A stretch of DNA of 64,000 nucleotides from Thunnus maccoyii. Taxonomy: Eukaryota; Chordata; Actinopteri; Scombriformes; Scombridae. Location: contig NC_056535.1 of assembly GCF_910596095.1 (NCBI RefSeq), forward strand, positions 19,670,505 through 19,734,504, in the 5' to 3' direction. Below, one piece after another: positions 1 to 22,000 of this stretch. Position numbers and translations under genes: made by a program. The notes under the pieces were generated by a model that was not told the DNA's origin, ran no database searches, and saw only the letters and a list, made by a program, of their open reading frames with translations. How positions within the stretch are numbered: the stretch's first letter is position 1; each line of letters begins with the position of its first letter.

Positions 1-625
1 AAGACTGATCACAACAGTTAACAAATTCATCAAGGACGTGGCCGAGGTCTTGCTCCACACCCTGGAGAAGACTCACGATTACTGAGTCATCGGCAAATCT
101 TGATACATGATTGCTCTGACTCTCATTTGTATATAAAACGACTAAGTGGTGAAAGTGCACAGCCCTGAGGGGATCTGGGAAAGTTTACTGGACAGAGTTC
201 TATTAACCCGGACCCTCTGAGATCTGCTCGTTAAGAAGTCAGTGAGCCAACATACTGTACTAAAATCCGTATTAAAATTAGATAAGAGCCTGTGAGCAAG
301 GACATGTGGTTGAATACAATTAAAAACAGAAGAAAGGTCAATAAAATGCAAACGTGCATGGTTCTGATTTCCCTTCAGGTGCCTCAGTACAAGATTTAAG
401 AGCTACAAGAGTAGCTACAGCGTCCTTCACTCCCCTCCTTGCCCTGTAGGAACACTGTAAGGGGTCCAACATATTATCCACTGTGTGTAGAATTTCAGAT
501 TTGACAATATGTTCAAATATTTTCATAACAAGAGACGGAAGGGCCACAGTCCCTTAGGAACCTTTGCCACCGGCACCACAATGGATTCCTTCCACATGCT
601 AGAAACTCTCTGTTGTTCCACGGAG
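1..625 (-). mobile_element. Decayed non-LTR retrotransposon (LINE) reverse transcriptase fragment
   Basis: Read on the - strand, this stretch gives consecutive reverse-transcriptase pieces in different frames. An upstream part (about 547-600) reads WKESIVVPVAK. A middle part (338-547) contains LPSLVMKIFEHIVK and MLDPLQCSYRARRGV. A palm-domain part (142-351) contains FIDLSSVFN and LTDFLTSRSQRVRVN. The catalytic FADD box lies at 86-97. This order is typical of the L2/CR1/Rex1 group of fish LINEs. The pieces are split by frameshifts, so the copy is dead, although FADD itself is intact. The element runs off the left edge of the window, so its 3' end is not seen. Clade assignment is from memory of the motif style. 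Confidence 0.85.
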
Positions 626-1284
626 GATCGGAAAACAAATGAAAAAATACCGCACAGTTTCCAGGCACAACACAGGCACAATAATTTCCCCCCTACAACC
701 AAAAAGATTTACACACAACCACCTCATCGATTTTAATCTTACAGCCTACAGGCACATTTCAAAAATTAAAAAGCTCATCATTGAAATCTTAAATATCAAA
801 CCTAGAGCAGAATTTGTATCTCTTCTGCCAATTCAGCATCAGGCTTCTCAGGATAAAATACTCTTCTGTCCTTGTTCTGTATCCCAAACATGGACTTGAT
901 TCCTTTCCAAGCCAACCTTGAGTACCCTTCATTCAGCTCACCCTCTGCTTTCCTTTTATACCTTGTTACCTCCCTCATAATAAGTCAGCTTCTTCTGATT
1001 GAGGGCATGTTGAAGCGATTTGCTAATTCAGGGCTTATTATTAGGGGTAAAGGACATGTTTTGTGAGAAATCACAAGAGATGTAGCTACTTCTGCCAGTT
1101 GCTACTAGTGCAGCGCCCCATAAATTACATACCAAACACTCAACTTGTTTCATATGTTGCTGTGTTTTATTATCCCACTTCTGATTGTTTATATTCTTGT
1201 GTGACTTCATTTTATTCCCCTGTTTTATGATGTTTTCCTTTTGTTTAAAATATTTGTTTAATTCTTTTTCTTCTTCTTCTTTCT

Positions 1285-1345
1285 GTCGAGCACTTTGTAA
1301 CATTGTTAAGAGAAGTGTTATATAAATAAAGTTTATTATTAATAT
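1285..1345 (+). repeat. LINE/SINE-type 3' tail
   Basis: The stretch runs from a GCACTTTGTAACATTGTT block through GTGTTATATAAATAAAG to a TTATTATTAA end. This is the shape of 3' tails shared by many fish LINEs and SINEs, where a TATAAATAAA box precedes short tandem repeats. The body upstream is not recognisable. The 174-codon open frame crossing it on the - strand has no recognisable domain. Confidence 0.5.
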
Positions 1346-2650
1346 ATCCGTAAAACCAGGTGGTCTGACCAGATGCATTCCTCTCATAACGTCCTGTCTG
1401 GAGATGCTTGTATCTGAAGAGAAACTTCTTTCCTCATCTGAAAGCAATGCATTTTTGGCAAAAAGCCTACAGGCGCAGATAGACAAGACGGTTTCAACTA
1501 CTGAGAAGTTTTTTCCACTAAATTTGGCACAATGAGTGGAAAAGAGTTGCACTTTGGGGTTATATTATGACTCTACCGGGAGGAAACGAAGAGGATATTT
1601 TTGAGGTGGTCGATTTCGCAACTATTTCATGTTTCCTTGTTGAGGGCGCGGCTTTACGTGACAGCACCCCCACTTGAGGAATATCAGAGTCAAGCCGGTC
1701 CTTATGACGTAAGCGTTTCCGGTACTCAACTTTCAAAATAAATCTCTTCCTCGAGAACGCGATGCACCTTTTCCTGGATCCGAAATAACCGAACAGGTTA
1801 TGTTGAGGTGGTATTGCAATTGGTGTGATAAAAGTTAGGTGCTGCAAAGACAGTATTAGGGGACAACTGAGAAGAACAGGCTCTAAAACTAAGCAACTTA
1901 ATTTGTTTTATTAAGTATTATAAGTAGTTATTTTCTTTTATATTGCTGAATCATGTGAATTTACCCTCTTTGGATAAATATAGTCCTCTTGTTTCTTTCC
2001 TACAAGTGTCAGATTTGATGATGCATCAAATTCTTACTTAAAGCATTAAAACTGAATCAAATGAGGGTTTGATCAAAGCTGTTTCTGGACATTTTGGTGC
2101 CCTTGGCCAGGCGCCCATGAGGGGACTGATCTCTTTATTGCTAAATAATTATAATGATATATTTTAGTTCAATTAAACTTCATTCAACTTCACTTAGATT
2201 CTGTCATGTCATCAACACTATATGGTCTGTCAATTAGTACCTTTACATGCATGCACGTCCCTGTTATAAGTTTTCCTGGTTTCTGATGAGTTGCGCAGGT
2301 GTGTCATCTCTATTATTTCTGTCCTGAAGTGCAGGTTTTACCAGTATCTAATGTCTTTGCCACATTTTATGATCCAGTGTTTATTTTGATTCTATTTAAA
2401 TTATAGGCCTACAGCTTTCAGTGCGCACTTAGCATAGAGTAGGTCTGCTTTAAAATGATCATATCAACTTGGATATTTGACAGATGTTGACAGATGTTTG
2501 CTCTTCTTTATCGTTGCACTCCCACCATGATGAGGGCTCGTCATCGCGTGCTTTAATTTTGAAGGTGAGTGTATTATCCCTTTGTCGTCCACTGACTGCA
2601 GCTTATCTCACTGGTTCTTGTGGTTGACCGTCAGTGTAAAGTCAGTGTCA
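1346..2650. other. Non-coding stretch upstream of mst1r, no gene recognised
   Basis: The part from about 1,400 to 1,850 is richer in CpG than its surroundings and contains a TGACGTAAG CRE-like word near 1,705. It could be an old promoter or a repeat body. Open frames here are short, with no recognisable protein signature. From 1,850 to 2,650 the sequence is AT-rich with no visible gene. Confidence 0.4.
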
Positions 2651-2654
2651 GACT

Positions 2655-2795
2655 GGAACTGGTCCGACGTCAGCTGGGTGCGCTTCTGCTGGTCAGGGAG
2701 TGGAAAGGCAATAAAACAGGACACTTAACCGGCAAAGAATTCAGGTTTTGATACTGTTGGACAAACGATAACAGTACTTCCATTTTCAAAGCGAG
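2655..2795 (+). promoter_or_regulatory. mst1r: Possible 5' non-coding exon 1 and promoter of mst1r
   Basis: A good donor (GCGAG|GTGAGA) sits at 2795/2796, about 730 nt before the acceptor (CTCTCAG) that opens the next exon at 3530. A GACGTCAG CRE-like word lies near 2,666. MET-family genes can carry a non-coding first exon, so this is a reasonable place for the start of the transcript. A second donor-like site near 2,563 is an alternative. This is inference: no TATA box or initiator was convincing. Confidence 0.3.
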
Positions 2796-2811
2796 GTGAG
2801 ATTGTTTAACA

Positions 2812-2843
2812 TGTTTTTTTTTTTTTTTGTTTTTTTTTTTTTA
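2812..2843. repeat. Poly-T tract
   Basis: Two runs of T separated by a single G span roughly 30 nt in the putative first intron of mst1r. It is a simple low-complexity tract, prone to length change. Confidence 0.8.
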
Positions 2844-3550
2844 TGAAGAGATTAGGTCTAGATGGGTAGCTGTTGGTCCAACTCTATGAATGACTGAACA
2901 TGTACTCTGGCTGTAAATCACAGCTCATCGATTCAGTTGCGTTTTCTTGCATCATAGGAGATGCCATTTAAGATGCTTTTGATATAAATAATCGGAATTA
3001 CAATCATCTTGAGTTTAATGTTCTCGACTTGCAGAGATACATTTCTCAGTTTTGAAACTTTGAAGTAGTTGCCCAGTGGTGTATTAACAGTGGGAATACA
3101 GGATTTTGAATTTTTGGTAAAATTAGGTTAAATTGTAGTTGTTACTCAGTGTTTATGATGTGTATGGCTCTGGCGGGCTGAACATTTCCATAGTTGCACC
3201 ACATGTTACAGCAAGTCATGTCTTGCCCACTGATTTTTTATCTTGACTCACTTATTTTTCCACTGGCTTTATATCTCAATAAGTTTCACAACTACTCCAT
3301 ATCTGTGCATATCAAGTGTTATTTATCTCAAATTGTAGATAAAAAAAAGCAGCAACTACTAAATCACAAGGCTTGGAAAGAACAGACAGTTGATAATTTT
3401 CCTCTCTCCTCAGTTTCTCATGCTGCATTTCTTTAAACAAGCTTGAGTGTTTACAATGTCCAAGTCCTTTTGAAAAGCAGTGGCTCTGTCTGTAAAATCT
3501 CAACATTCCTTCTCTGTCTCCCCTCTCAGACGTCCCGCTGGTTCTCCAGA

Positions 3551-3583
3551 ATGTTCTTACTGAGGAAAGTATCTTATAGGTAA
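3551..3583 (+). promoter_or_regulatory. Upstream ORF in the mst1r leader (10 codons)
   Basis: An ATG with A at -3 opens a 10-codon frame ending in TAA at 3581-3583, 30 nt before the mst1r start codon. If the leader exon runs uninterrupted from 3530 to the main start, this small frame would be translated first and could lower receptor synthesis. An AG|GTAACA word at its end could instead act as a donor, which would remove it from the message. Conservation cannot be judged here. Confidence 0.4.
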
Positions 3584-3613
3584 CACATAATCACGGTGGA
3601 CTGTGACGTTGAG

Positions 3614-12927
<9,314 letters not shown>

Positions 12928-15900
12928 GGGTCTCGAAGCCCTAAGACTCTCTGACAGGATTACAGGATCCTGGTCAAAGCATACAGGAAGATGGACAGCT
13001 TGCCCTGGATCCATTTATATGTGACATAAATTCTTGATCACATTTACAAACCAGAGTGCATGGAAGTTTTGGCTACTGAAGACACTGTAGTACCTTAAAC
13101 TCTTGCTGGAGTAGAGACAAAATCACACTTGAAGTTCTCTATCCTGTTCCTACATATTGTTTGTAGCAAAATATACATAGCATGTCGATGGAAGGTTTTT
13201 ATAAATCATCAAGCACAAGCGTGAATGAGACAAAATGAATGTAGAATGTGCTTTTGTTCTCAGATTTGTAGAAAAGGATGTCGGGGTACTTGAGAATATT
13301 TTATGCTGTTATACGTAGATATGTCTCTAAGTCAGTGTTTTAGACTGTTAAACATGGGATTAATGAATACTGACTTGAGCTCAGGGGTCAACATTTTTTT
13401 CTTTTTTTTGGTCATATTTTTCTAAATGCATATGAAATCAGTAGATTAACCCAATCTACTCAGATTTAGAGCTATCGATAATCAAAAATCTCTGCATCTT
13501 TTAAATTATACAGTGAGGTTTCTGTGCTGTGCACATTGCAGCTGAGGCTTGGAAACACAGCCAGTATGCTTTTCACTAGGTACCTGTCATTATCACTAGA
13601 GGGCACCCAAGGCATCCTTCTAAAGCGTACACACTCGCTGCTGCAGTGACGCTCTGCACTACAGCAAACCGATCAACACAACAAGGTGTTACACAAACCG
13701 TTCACCTGAATCTCAGACATCCACACTTGCTGTTTCACTGAGCAAATGTAACAAGCTCAGTCTGTCAACTCAATCAACATAGCATTACATTGTTGTTCAT
13801 AATTGTTCATAATGCACAATTTGGGAAATTGTACACAGTTTCTTGCATTTAATTAAAATGATCTCCACTGCTGATTAGACAAGGCATTTTAGAATGTATG
13901 CACTGATTTTTCAACTTTTGGACTGACGATGCAGTGTGGTTAAACCAACCAAAGAAATAGTTCATGTCATCCAACAATCTTTCTACCAGACGTGTACTTG
14001 ATATTTTTTTGTTAATGCTACATTTTCTCTTCTTCCATCCAAGATCAAACTGGTGTTGCTTTGCTGTACAGTAGGTTGCACTGTAAAGACTGTTTTTATA
14101 CAGATAAATGGTTGCACATAAGCATGTCAAATGTCTCCCCATACTTTTTTTTTTGCCTAATTCTGAACTAATACTAAAAAAAAAAATCTGCTGCAGATGA
14201 GCAAATGAGACAGTTCTACCTGAAAACCTCACCTAAAATATTATTTTTATCTATTTTAATGGTGTAGTGGGGGAATGCAGATCACTACAGCAAGAGTAGT
14301 CACGAAAGAGGATCATCAAAGTTGCTGAAGAAAAAAGACGCTGAGTGTAATGACACAGGTCTCAGGCAGTAGCTCTGAGTTCGTCCTTGTCTTCTGCCAG
14401 GTGGAGGAGATGAAAAACACACACGGTTAGAGGTCTGAATTATGTCAGCTCAACCAGAGTGAAAACTGCATGCTTCCACCTAATCTGTGTATCTAGCATT
14501 TGTAATACTCTCTATGAATAATTTATGGGTCTAAAAAAAGATTTATTTTTTTTTATCCCTTGCCTTCAGGTACTGAAAAGGTGGCAGTAATAATGAAGCT
14601 CTAGTTGTGTTCAGATGGAGCAGGATTTGAAAATGAGGTGATGTTTCAAGCTGTTGACTGAACAGAAAGCCAAAATTATGGATATTTTTTGCTGTGAATA
14701 ACGATGAGAGAGTTGCTTTTATTTAAGTCATGTAAAGTCAAACAGGATTATCTGCTCTTTCAATTTTTATCAGCACTAAGAAAAAAAAAAGATCTGGCTA
14801 CCACTGATTCAATCCAGATTGTTTATAAAAAACGTATTTATAGACGGCACACAGTGAAGAAGAACTGGTGCAGTGGGGAAAACAGAGGGTTAGACATGCA
14901 ATAAATATTATGAGACACAGCATGTGCCTGCACCTCAGCATGGTATGACAACCAAACTGTTCTGTCAAGTTCTATAAAGGCTCCCAGATGCCATGAAATA
15001 ACCATAACTTAAAAGCAAGTCTCTCACTTGATTTCTGTATAGATTTATCCTCATTATAGTGTCAGCTTGCAGAGTAATCTTGTAATTAACCGACCAGTGC
15101 AGTCTCTGGGATTGTATGAAACCATTGGCATTTCAAATAAAATTCAGCATGAGACAAGGAAATGAAAAAGGGAAGAATGGCATCGGCATTGGAACTGAAA
15201 AAACCCTCCTGGCATCGAAAAAGCTGTTTGAATTGCACAGAAGCATAAAAATAGTTTTGCTCATATTTATTTTTTTTTTGCATTCTGACTGATTCTAATT
15301 TTTTTTCAATGTCAGTGTTTCCTTTTTGTTTTTCAAGATTTTGATTTCAATGCAGAGAACTCATGTTATACTGAGCAATTGCCAGGTGTGACCCTGTGAA
15401 CAGACATACACTGTAAACAGAAAGTAAGCATGCACAGTCAACTTTCTATAGATTAAGTGTCAATAGTCTTCAGGTAGAGGGTTGGAATGGGGCACATTGT
15501 TGACTATGCTATACTTTTTTATACTTTAAAATATTCAGTAATTTGTTGATTTAATCACTTACATGAAAAAAAAAAATCATCAAGGTAGTGCCTGGTCTCT
15601 GCACAGCTTAAAGGGGTAGTGCACAATTTAGTATTACAGTTCTATAAAGCTGAGGGACCTGCATGAGACAGATTTTAAAAAGAATTGTCAAAACCGAAGC
15701 AGCAGAAGCCCCTCAGCTTATAGTCTCTAGTAGAATGGGGGGGAAAAGAAAAATATTCTAATTTAAAAGAATTTTAAGAGTGTTCATGTGCATTAACAAT
15801 ATAGTTGCACTTTGTTCTTTATCAACTAAACTTCATTACCTTGAGTGGCTGTGATTAATCATATGTTGCTGATGAGGCTTTCATGTTTGTTTGCCTTTTC

Positions 15901-18900
15901 ATCCACTTCATGCCAAGTCAGATATATCAGAGTTTCCAGAAAAATCTATGTTGATAGACTCTTATTTACAAGTTAGAAACTAGTAACTCCAATATTTATA
16001 TTCTCATACTCCTCTAAGCTACAGAAGACATTATACATTGATTTTCACTGACTGTGCACCTACTGAAAGATCAAATACACAAGTTTCAGTTTGGTCTGTT
16101 TTTCAGTTGCACCAGATATGTTCCTCCCTCATTACAAACACACACACATACACTTGAGGGGGAATAGCTACACTGAACAAGCTGAGAGCAGACCCCTGAA
16201 GTGTCTGGTCTAAAATTCCTTTTGTTGTCTTCAAGTGTATATATTTATACATTTTTTACACTTTTATTTCACACTGCCCTGGTTTTGAAACAGGGTTTTG
16301 GCTGAAATCTGTGAAACTGCAAATATCATACAGCAGCTGTTGTGTGATTCATGACAAACTGGACGAGCAAATAAAAAAAAAAACTGTGGCTAGTGGTTTC
16401 CTGTCGAGACTTAGACAAATTTGTCCCACATACTAAACTGGTGAACACAAGGAAAAAGATGATTTGGACAGTCAGTTAAGCAAAATATTAACTTTAACTA
16501 GAGGTGCTATTCACAACCGATCAGTTAATGCATGTTAGGCATCAGTTGAGTATGTGTTTTGGGCTGGCAAACATAGACATGGTTTGTTATTAATGAAATA
16601 ATATAATTGTTTGGGGATTGAAGTGAAGTCGAAAGAGGCTCAGAGTCACCTCCTCCTGTACATACATGTCATTTCTCTTTATCAGGAACAGTAAGGTATC
16701 AATGAAGAGCCAACATCCTAAATGGACCACTGCTTTTAAAATGACAGATATGACAGTTGCAAATTTGGATTAGCTAATAATGATTTTTAGCCTGATGTAA
16801 ACTAATTTTTTATGTGGCTAAATAAATCTTACATTTAGTTCAGGTTGTGATCGCTCTTTTCCTTTCTCTTGACTGGTCAGAAACACTGCTGAGAGTTCAC
16901 TGACCCACAGAAAAACAATCAGTAACAAAATATCAGGGATGTTTGAAAAGAATCTGGATGTCCCAGACAAGGTTGTGAGCATGGAAGCAGCGTGACACTG
17001 ACCCTCTCACAGCAGAACAGCGATGAAGCTCTGCTGACATATCCATTCCCACAGCTCGTCTGGAATTCATCTCGACAGGAATAATCTCACTATATAGTGA
17101 ACGTTTGGCCTTAAACGAAAGTACCTGGCATCAGATATTCTGCACTGCAGCACTTTGTATAAAATGGCCTGAGACTATTAAGATAAAATAACTGGTCTGA
17201 GTTTTAAACTAGGCTGTGTATGCAGTCAAACTTTGAAGTTTTTCAACATCGCTCAAGGTCTCTCAGTTTTTAAAGATGTTGGTGAGACCAAGGAGGAAGA
17301 GCAGAGAAAGTATGATAATGAAACAAGAGAATGCATATTTGATTAGCTCCCTAAAATATACTGTATATACACAGTTTTGTCTGGTTTCTCCTTTTGTACC
17401 TTTGTATGCAGTGATTTACATTTAATAACATGATTCTATATTCCTCACTATTTTTATGCTTTTCTTAAAAATGAAGAAGTTATGGTGTAAATGCATATAC
17501 AAAATACATTTAAACTACTAATGTTATCATCCTAAAAGTTTGTTGATTGTGAGAAAACTAAAGCATAGCAAGTATTTTTTGAATTCTCATATTAATATTC
17601 TACTTTTTAAATTACCATTTTTCTTAATTAATGGACTGAATCCTTTCGATCTTAAAAGTCAAACTTCCTGTGTAAAATATATTGCAAGTGGGTTTGTAGC
17701 CTTTCTCATACTTTTGTTCTCTGAATTGAATCTGTTATCCTTGAGCTTGTCTACCATCAGTAGATACCTGAATAGCGAGGCAATCTTCCTCCCTCTCCTT
17801 TGCGCTTCTCCATTATTGCATTGCATTCAGATGGAAGATGAAGAGCTGGGAGGTCACAGATGGAGAGAAGTGTTATGTTTGTTCCAGTCTCTGTGCTTTG
17901 AGTGAATGTTTCCACAGATGGGAATATATTGAAAGGCAAACACAAATTTGCAGAGCAATGAAAGCACTTTAGAAGCACAAGGCCATGCCAGGCACATAGC
18001 TAACTGTACTTGTTAGGAGTTTTTTTTCATCATCCATCTTGGACCATGTGCCAATGTGCAAGGGTATTTTGTGGCTTAAAATGCACACTCTGTTGCTGCA
18101 GAGATTCATGTAATACACACTAAATACTGTATAATGTTATCAAGATATCCACAATAATGCAAATAAGTGAGACTTTCAGACTGTATGTTGAATATATACT
18201 GACCTTCTACTGCATTTCACCCTTGCTCTGGTTTCCATGTTTTGACTTATAGAGTTACTTCTGCATAAATAATGAAACAGATTTCGTCAACACCCATGCT
18301 TATTAAATTTTCATGTAATACCATTAAACTGCACACATAGCCACAAAAATGTATATTCACACACAGTACTGTTAGAAACAGTGTGTTTCTCTCTTACTGT
18401 TGTATGAAACTACTAAATCTGTAAATATACTGTACACTGTTTATGCCTCATTATACCACACGTGTATGCATGTATTCTGAATTTTTTTTTCTATGGATCA
18501 GAGTTCATCTTGGTTATTGTAAATGATGCAGAAATCATCCATGTTTATGTCCACCCACAAAAACTAAAACTCATGTTTGGTTACACAAAGAAGAAACAGT
18601 AAACTATGCAAACCAGATTGCATGATTCTTCTTCTCTTATTGGAGGTATATCTTGTAAATCTACCTATATGCATGTGAATGGTGTTTGTTTCTATAGTAA
18701 GAATATAAACACATTGTTTTTTTGCTTTGTTTTTTTCATTTTTGTATTAGGTTTTGGATAACAGAAAAATAACAGAATGATGGCATGGCAATGAAATTCA
18801 TTTACAAAAGATACATTATAATGGCTCATAAAGGAAAAAACAAAATAAACATGATTATAAAATAACTTTGTATACAAATGCATTGTTTAATCTTCCTTTC

Positions 18901-18911
18901 ATATTGATTGT
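12928..18911. other. mst1r 3' UTR and gene-free, AT-rich intergenic DNA
   Basis: The 3' UTR begins at 12,928. Its end is unclear: ATTAAA-like words occur near 13,853 and a canonical AATAAA at 14,900-14,905. The rest shows no conserved reading frame; the longest frames (127 aa on - near 14,000, 121 aa on + near 17,600) have no recognisable protein features. Scattered A/T runs and one short CA run (about 16,138) are the only repeats seen. Confidence 0.5.
13593..13608 (+). promoter_or_regulatory. CTCF-like motif candidate
   Basis: The word TCACTAGAGGGCACCC resembles the core of the vertebrate CTCF motif (CCA-C-N-AG-R-K-GGC). It lies about 0.7 kb past the mst1r stop codon, where an insulator would be plausible. 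Only motif resemblance supports it. Confidence 0.25.
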
Positions 18912-19560
18912 TAGTGTCACAGGTAGCTGAGCAGGTGGCCCAAAATGCAGAGACCAAGGAAGAATTACTGATTTAAGATCTTTACTTAGAGTTCAGCAGT
19001 CAGGTAACACGCTGGCATGAAACAAGAAATATAGACAAGCTGAAACATAGATGACAGTCTGAGAAACAACTACAGGTTAAAAACACAGGGTAAGGCTGAC
19101 AACACTAACACAGGACAGGTGAGCAGAGGAAAGCAGGCTGGGCAGGGACACAATGAGCAACACATCACAACACAAGGGGTTTCCATCCAACAAGAGATAA
19201 AACTAAAGAAAACCCCGGACTCAGAGGAAAAAACAATACCAATCCCAAGCACTACACAAAGAAACACAAATGGCAAATGCAATTATCACAAACAATATGT
19301 AACCCAGAATACATGCAAAATCCTCACAGTCCTCTTTATTACTGAGACAGAGTATATGCTGTGTGAGCTCAAACCGCAGTGAAAACAAAGACCAACCAAA
19401 ATAGGCAACAGCAAATAATCATCATATAAGACAGTCTTTTAAAGACACAACTTAAATCAGCTCTCTCCCACTCAGTCCAGTGAAAACAAAAAGGGAGAAA
19501 AGTCTGAGAGCCCCTGGAGGACTGGTGGAGAATGGCAGCGAGGGACACAAAGTCAGACTG
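18912..19560. repeat. Probable interspersed repeat, family unknown
   Basis: The segment starts around AGTGTCACAGGTAGCTGAGC and continues with purine-rich text (CCAAAATGCAGAGACCAAGG, then GGACAGGTGAGCAGAGG) in a style I associate with dispersed fish repeats. Open frames on both strands are incidental. No inverted ends or target duplications were found, so the boundaries are approximate. Confidence 0.35.
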
Positions 19561-19939
19561 CGAATAGAACAGTTAGATTTTTCAATGTATGCATATGTGT
19601 ACTGATAATGGAGATAAATTAAGTTTTACTTGCACACTTGTGTCTCTGCTGGTGAAAGTTCACACACTCCATCATGTGTTGGCATACTGCTGCGCTAGCT
19701 ATGCTCTCTCCCCATCCATTCAGTTTGGTTGTTTGCAGATGCTGGTTCTAGCTGATTACCTGAAAATAGGAGGACAGCAGCCGCATACATTCAATCATTA
19801 CTGTTGCTCAGCAAAGTTGTACAACGACACAAATCAATGCCCACCGCTAACCTCACACAATCCTATATATCTCTAGTTTGTTCACTGACATAAGCTCCAG
19901 ATTTATCTTCCTTGATCTAGCCATCCAGGACAGTGTATA

Positions 19940-20310
19940 TCATATATTAGCACTGACAGTGTTTCAAAGTTTTAAAGAATTGTATTTATTCTTGAGTCAG
20001 ATGAAAATATTAGCGTATCATCTGCATACATTGACATAAAATGTATAGAGGAATGTCTTTCTTGATTTGTGATATTAAAATGTTGTTGGGAATAAAGAGA
20101 GCATGTGGGCCAAAGAGGAAGTTGAAAAGTAAAGGTGATATTGGGCACTCTTTTCTGGAACTTGGTAAAACCTTGGTAAAACCATTCTTCATACTTACTT
20201 TGGCCATTTGGCCCATTCTAATGACAATTGGACCACAGCTGATTAATCCACCAGATCTAATCCAAGACTTTCTCTGAATGTGGAAATAAAAGACCAGAGG
20301 AGGCCACAGT
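19940..20310 (-). mobile_element. L1-like LINE relic with YADD motif
   Basis: On the - strand the sequence reads CPISPLLFNFLFGP, matching the L1-type box before the reverse-transcriptase active site, then NNILISQIKKDIPLY. After a frameshift it reads MYADDTLIFSSDS, with YADD at 20017-20028. This spacing is typical of L1/Tx1-like reverse transcriptase. Only about 120 codons survive and the frame is broken, so it is a short dead relic. Confidence 0.75.
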
Positions 20311-20329
20311 ATTGGTCTCATTTAGTACA

Positions 20330-21440
20330 TGTAAGACTGTAATTGTGTGGTATGTGCTGGCCTACTGTATAACATACTGTATGAGCTGTCGATGGCTATG
20401 TATTTTCTTCTTTACTGTGGCTGAAGCTGCCCAATTTTCAATTATTTACACATACCAGTAAATAGGGTAGGTGGAGGTAAGATGTGCTGACAAGGCAAAA
20501 TATATGTCTTCATTGAAGGACTGTATCACTTCTCTTGCTGGCAAAACATTGTACATTGATACAAAAATCTGCGCATGTAATACATTACAATATGGTTTCA
20601 TGAACAACTGGTATTAATGTATGGAGACAAAGATACATTTTCACTTCAACCACATTATGTGTTGGACTCTCACTTATCTTAGGTGTGACTATATTTAGTC
20701 ATATTTAATCAGCTTTCAACAAACACAGCTGCAAGTTAGCAAACCATGCTTGCTTTCCAACCTGGAATATTGATATTGAATATTGATGATCAAGACAGAG
20801 AAGAAAACCACAGTTTCAAATTTAAACACATAAACAGTCTTTGATACCTACAGTATTGCAATAGGTTCCCAATCATATTTTTATTTCTAACCTCCTGAAA
20901 TAACCAAAGATTTCCTGTTTTAGGTATTTGACTGCTGATCTCAAAAACAGATTTTTAACTAGCTTATTTAGGAACAGAAACAAAATACATAGAAACTAAT
21001 TTTTTTTAAAAATGAAACTGGACTAATTTGTTATTATGCCCAAAAGGAGCTGAATGTGAGAGTGAATGAAAAAAACATATCCTCAGTGAGAGTGAGAGAT
21101 CTGAAATATACAGAGTGGTTAATTAGGTGCAGGTGTGCCTTGTTAAGCAGCTAATGCATTCATGCCTGCTAGCAAGTGCTCAAGTAATTCCTCTTTTGCC
21201 AGTATCTTATTCAGTAACAATTTGCTTTGGTTTTGGCTCCTTCGAATTGTAAAAATTACACTTAAACAGTTGCTGGGACTGTGTCAAGTTTTTGGTTTCA
21301 CACAAGAGCCCAGCTTTGGAAGCAGTTCAGCAGTATGTGATGGATTTCGGTGTCTGGTGAAGGGACCAACAAAACATCCAACCATTGCCCTCCACAGTGA
21401 CATATCATATAGCTCCATGCACACTGAACAGAGATTATAT
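20330..21440. other. AT-rich intergenic stretch, nothing recognised
   Basis: No gene, RNA gene or clear repeat was seen. Open frames are short and without protein features. Confidence 0.5.
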
Positions 21441-21441
21441 A

Positions 21442-22000
21442 AAGTACTGCACAAAAGTTTTAGGCACTAAAAATAAAGTGAGGATACTTTCAAAACTAAT
21501 GTCATGAATAGTTTTTATTTATCAATTAACTTCATACAAAGTTCAGTAAACAGAAGAAACCTAAATGAAATCAATATTTGGTGTGACCACGCTTTGCCTT
21601 TAAAACAGCAGCACTTTGCCTTGATACACCAGCATATAGTTTTTCAAGGTACTTGGCAGGTCGGTTGTTCCAAGTATCTTGAGGAACTTGAACAGTTCTT
21701 CTGTGGCTTTAGGCTTTCTCAGTTGCTTTTGTCTCTTCATGTAATCCCAGACTGACTCGATGGTATTGAGATCAGGGCTCTGTGGGACCATACCATCTGT
21801 TGCAGGACTCCTTGTTCTTCTTGTCACTGAAGATAGTTCTTTATGACTCTGGCTGTACGTTTGGGATCATTGTCTTGCTGCAGAATTAATTTGGGACCAC
21901 TCAGATGCCTAATGGATGGAAAAGATGGATAATGGAAGAGATACTGATAATGGAAAAGAATCTAAACATCTAAAGTGCCTAAAACCTTTGCACAGTACTG
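21442..22000 (-). mobile_element. Internally deleted Tc1-like DNA transposon with both inverted ends
   Basis: The left end AAGTACTGCACAAAAG continues to TTTTAGGCACT. The right end (21974-22000), read in reverse, is CAGTACTGTGCAAAGG continuing to TTTTAGGCACT. The two therefore form inverted ends of about 27 bp, flanked by TA-rich DNA as expected for TA-target insertion. Inside, the - strand keeps a C-terminal transposase piece: LILQQDNDPKRTARVIKNYLQ (second Asp of the DDE triad) and, in another frame, QSPDLNTIESVWDYMKRQKQ (third acidic residue). The N-terminal DNA-binding part and first Asp are missing, so the copy is non-autonomous. Confidence 0.9.

Noticed and set aside
1028-1552. 174-codon open frame on the - strand
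   Set aside because: It crosses a LINE/SINE-type tail and includes low-complexity Lys/Glu/Asn text. No domain or splice context suggests a gene.
3596-3613. Start at an upstream GTG codon
   Set aside because: Vertebrate mRNAs use ATG; the first in-frame ATG, at 3614, has a good context and starts just before the signal peptide core.
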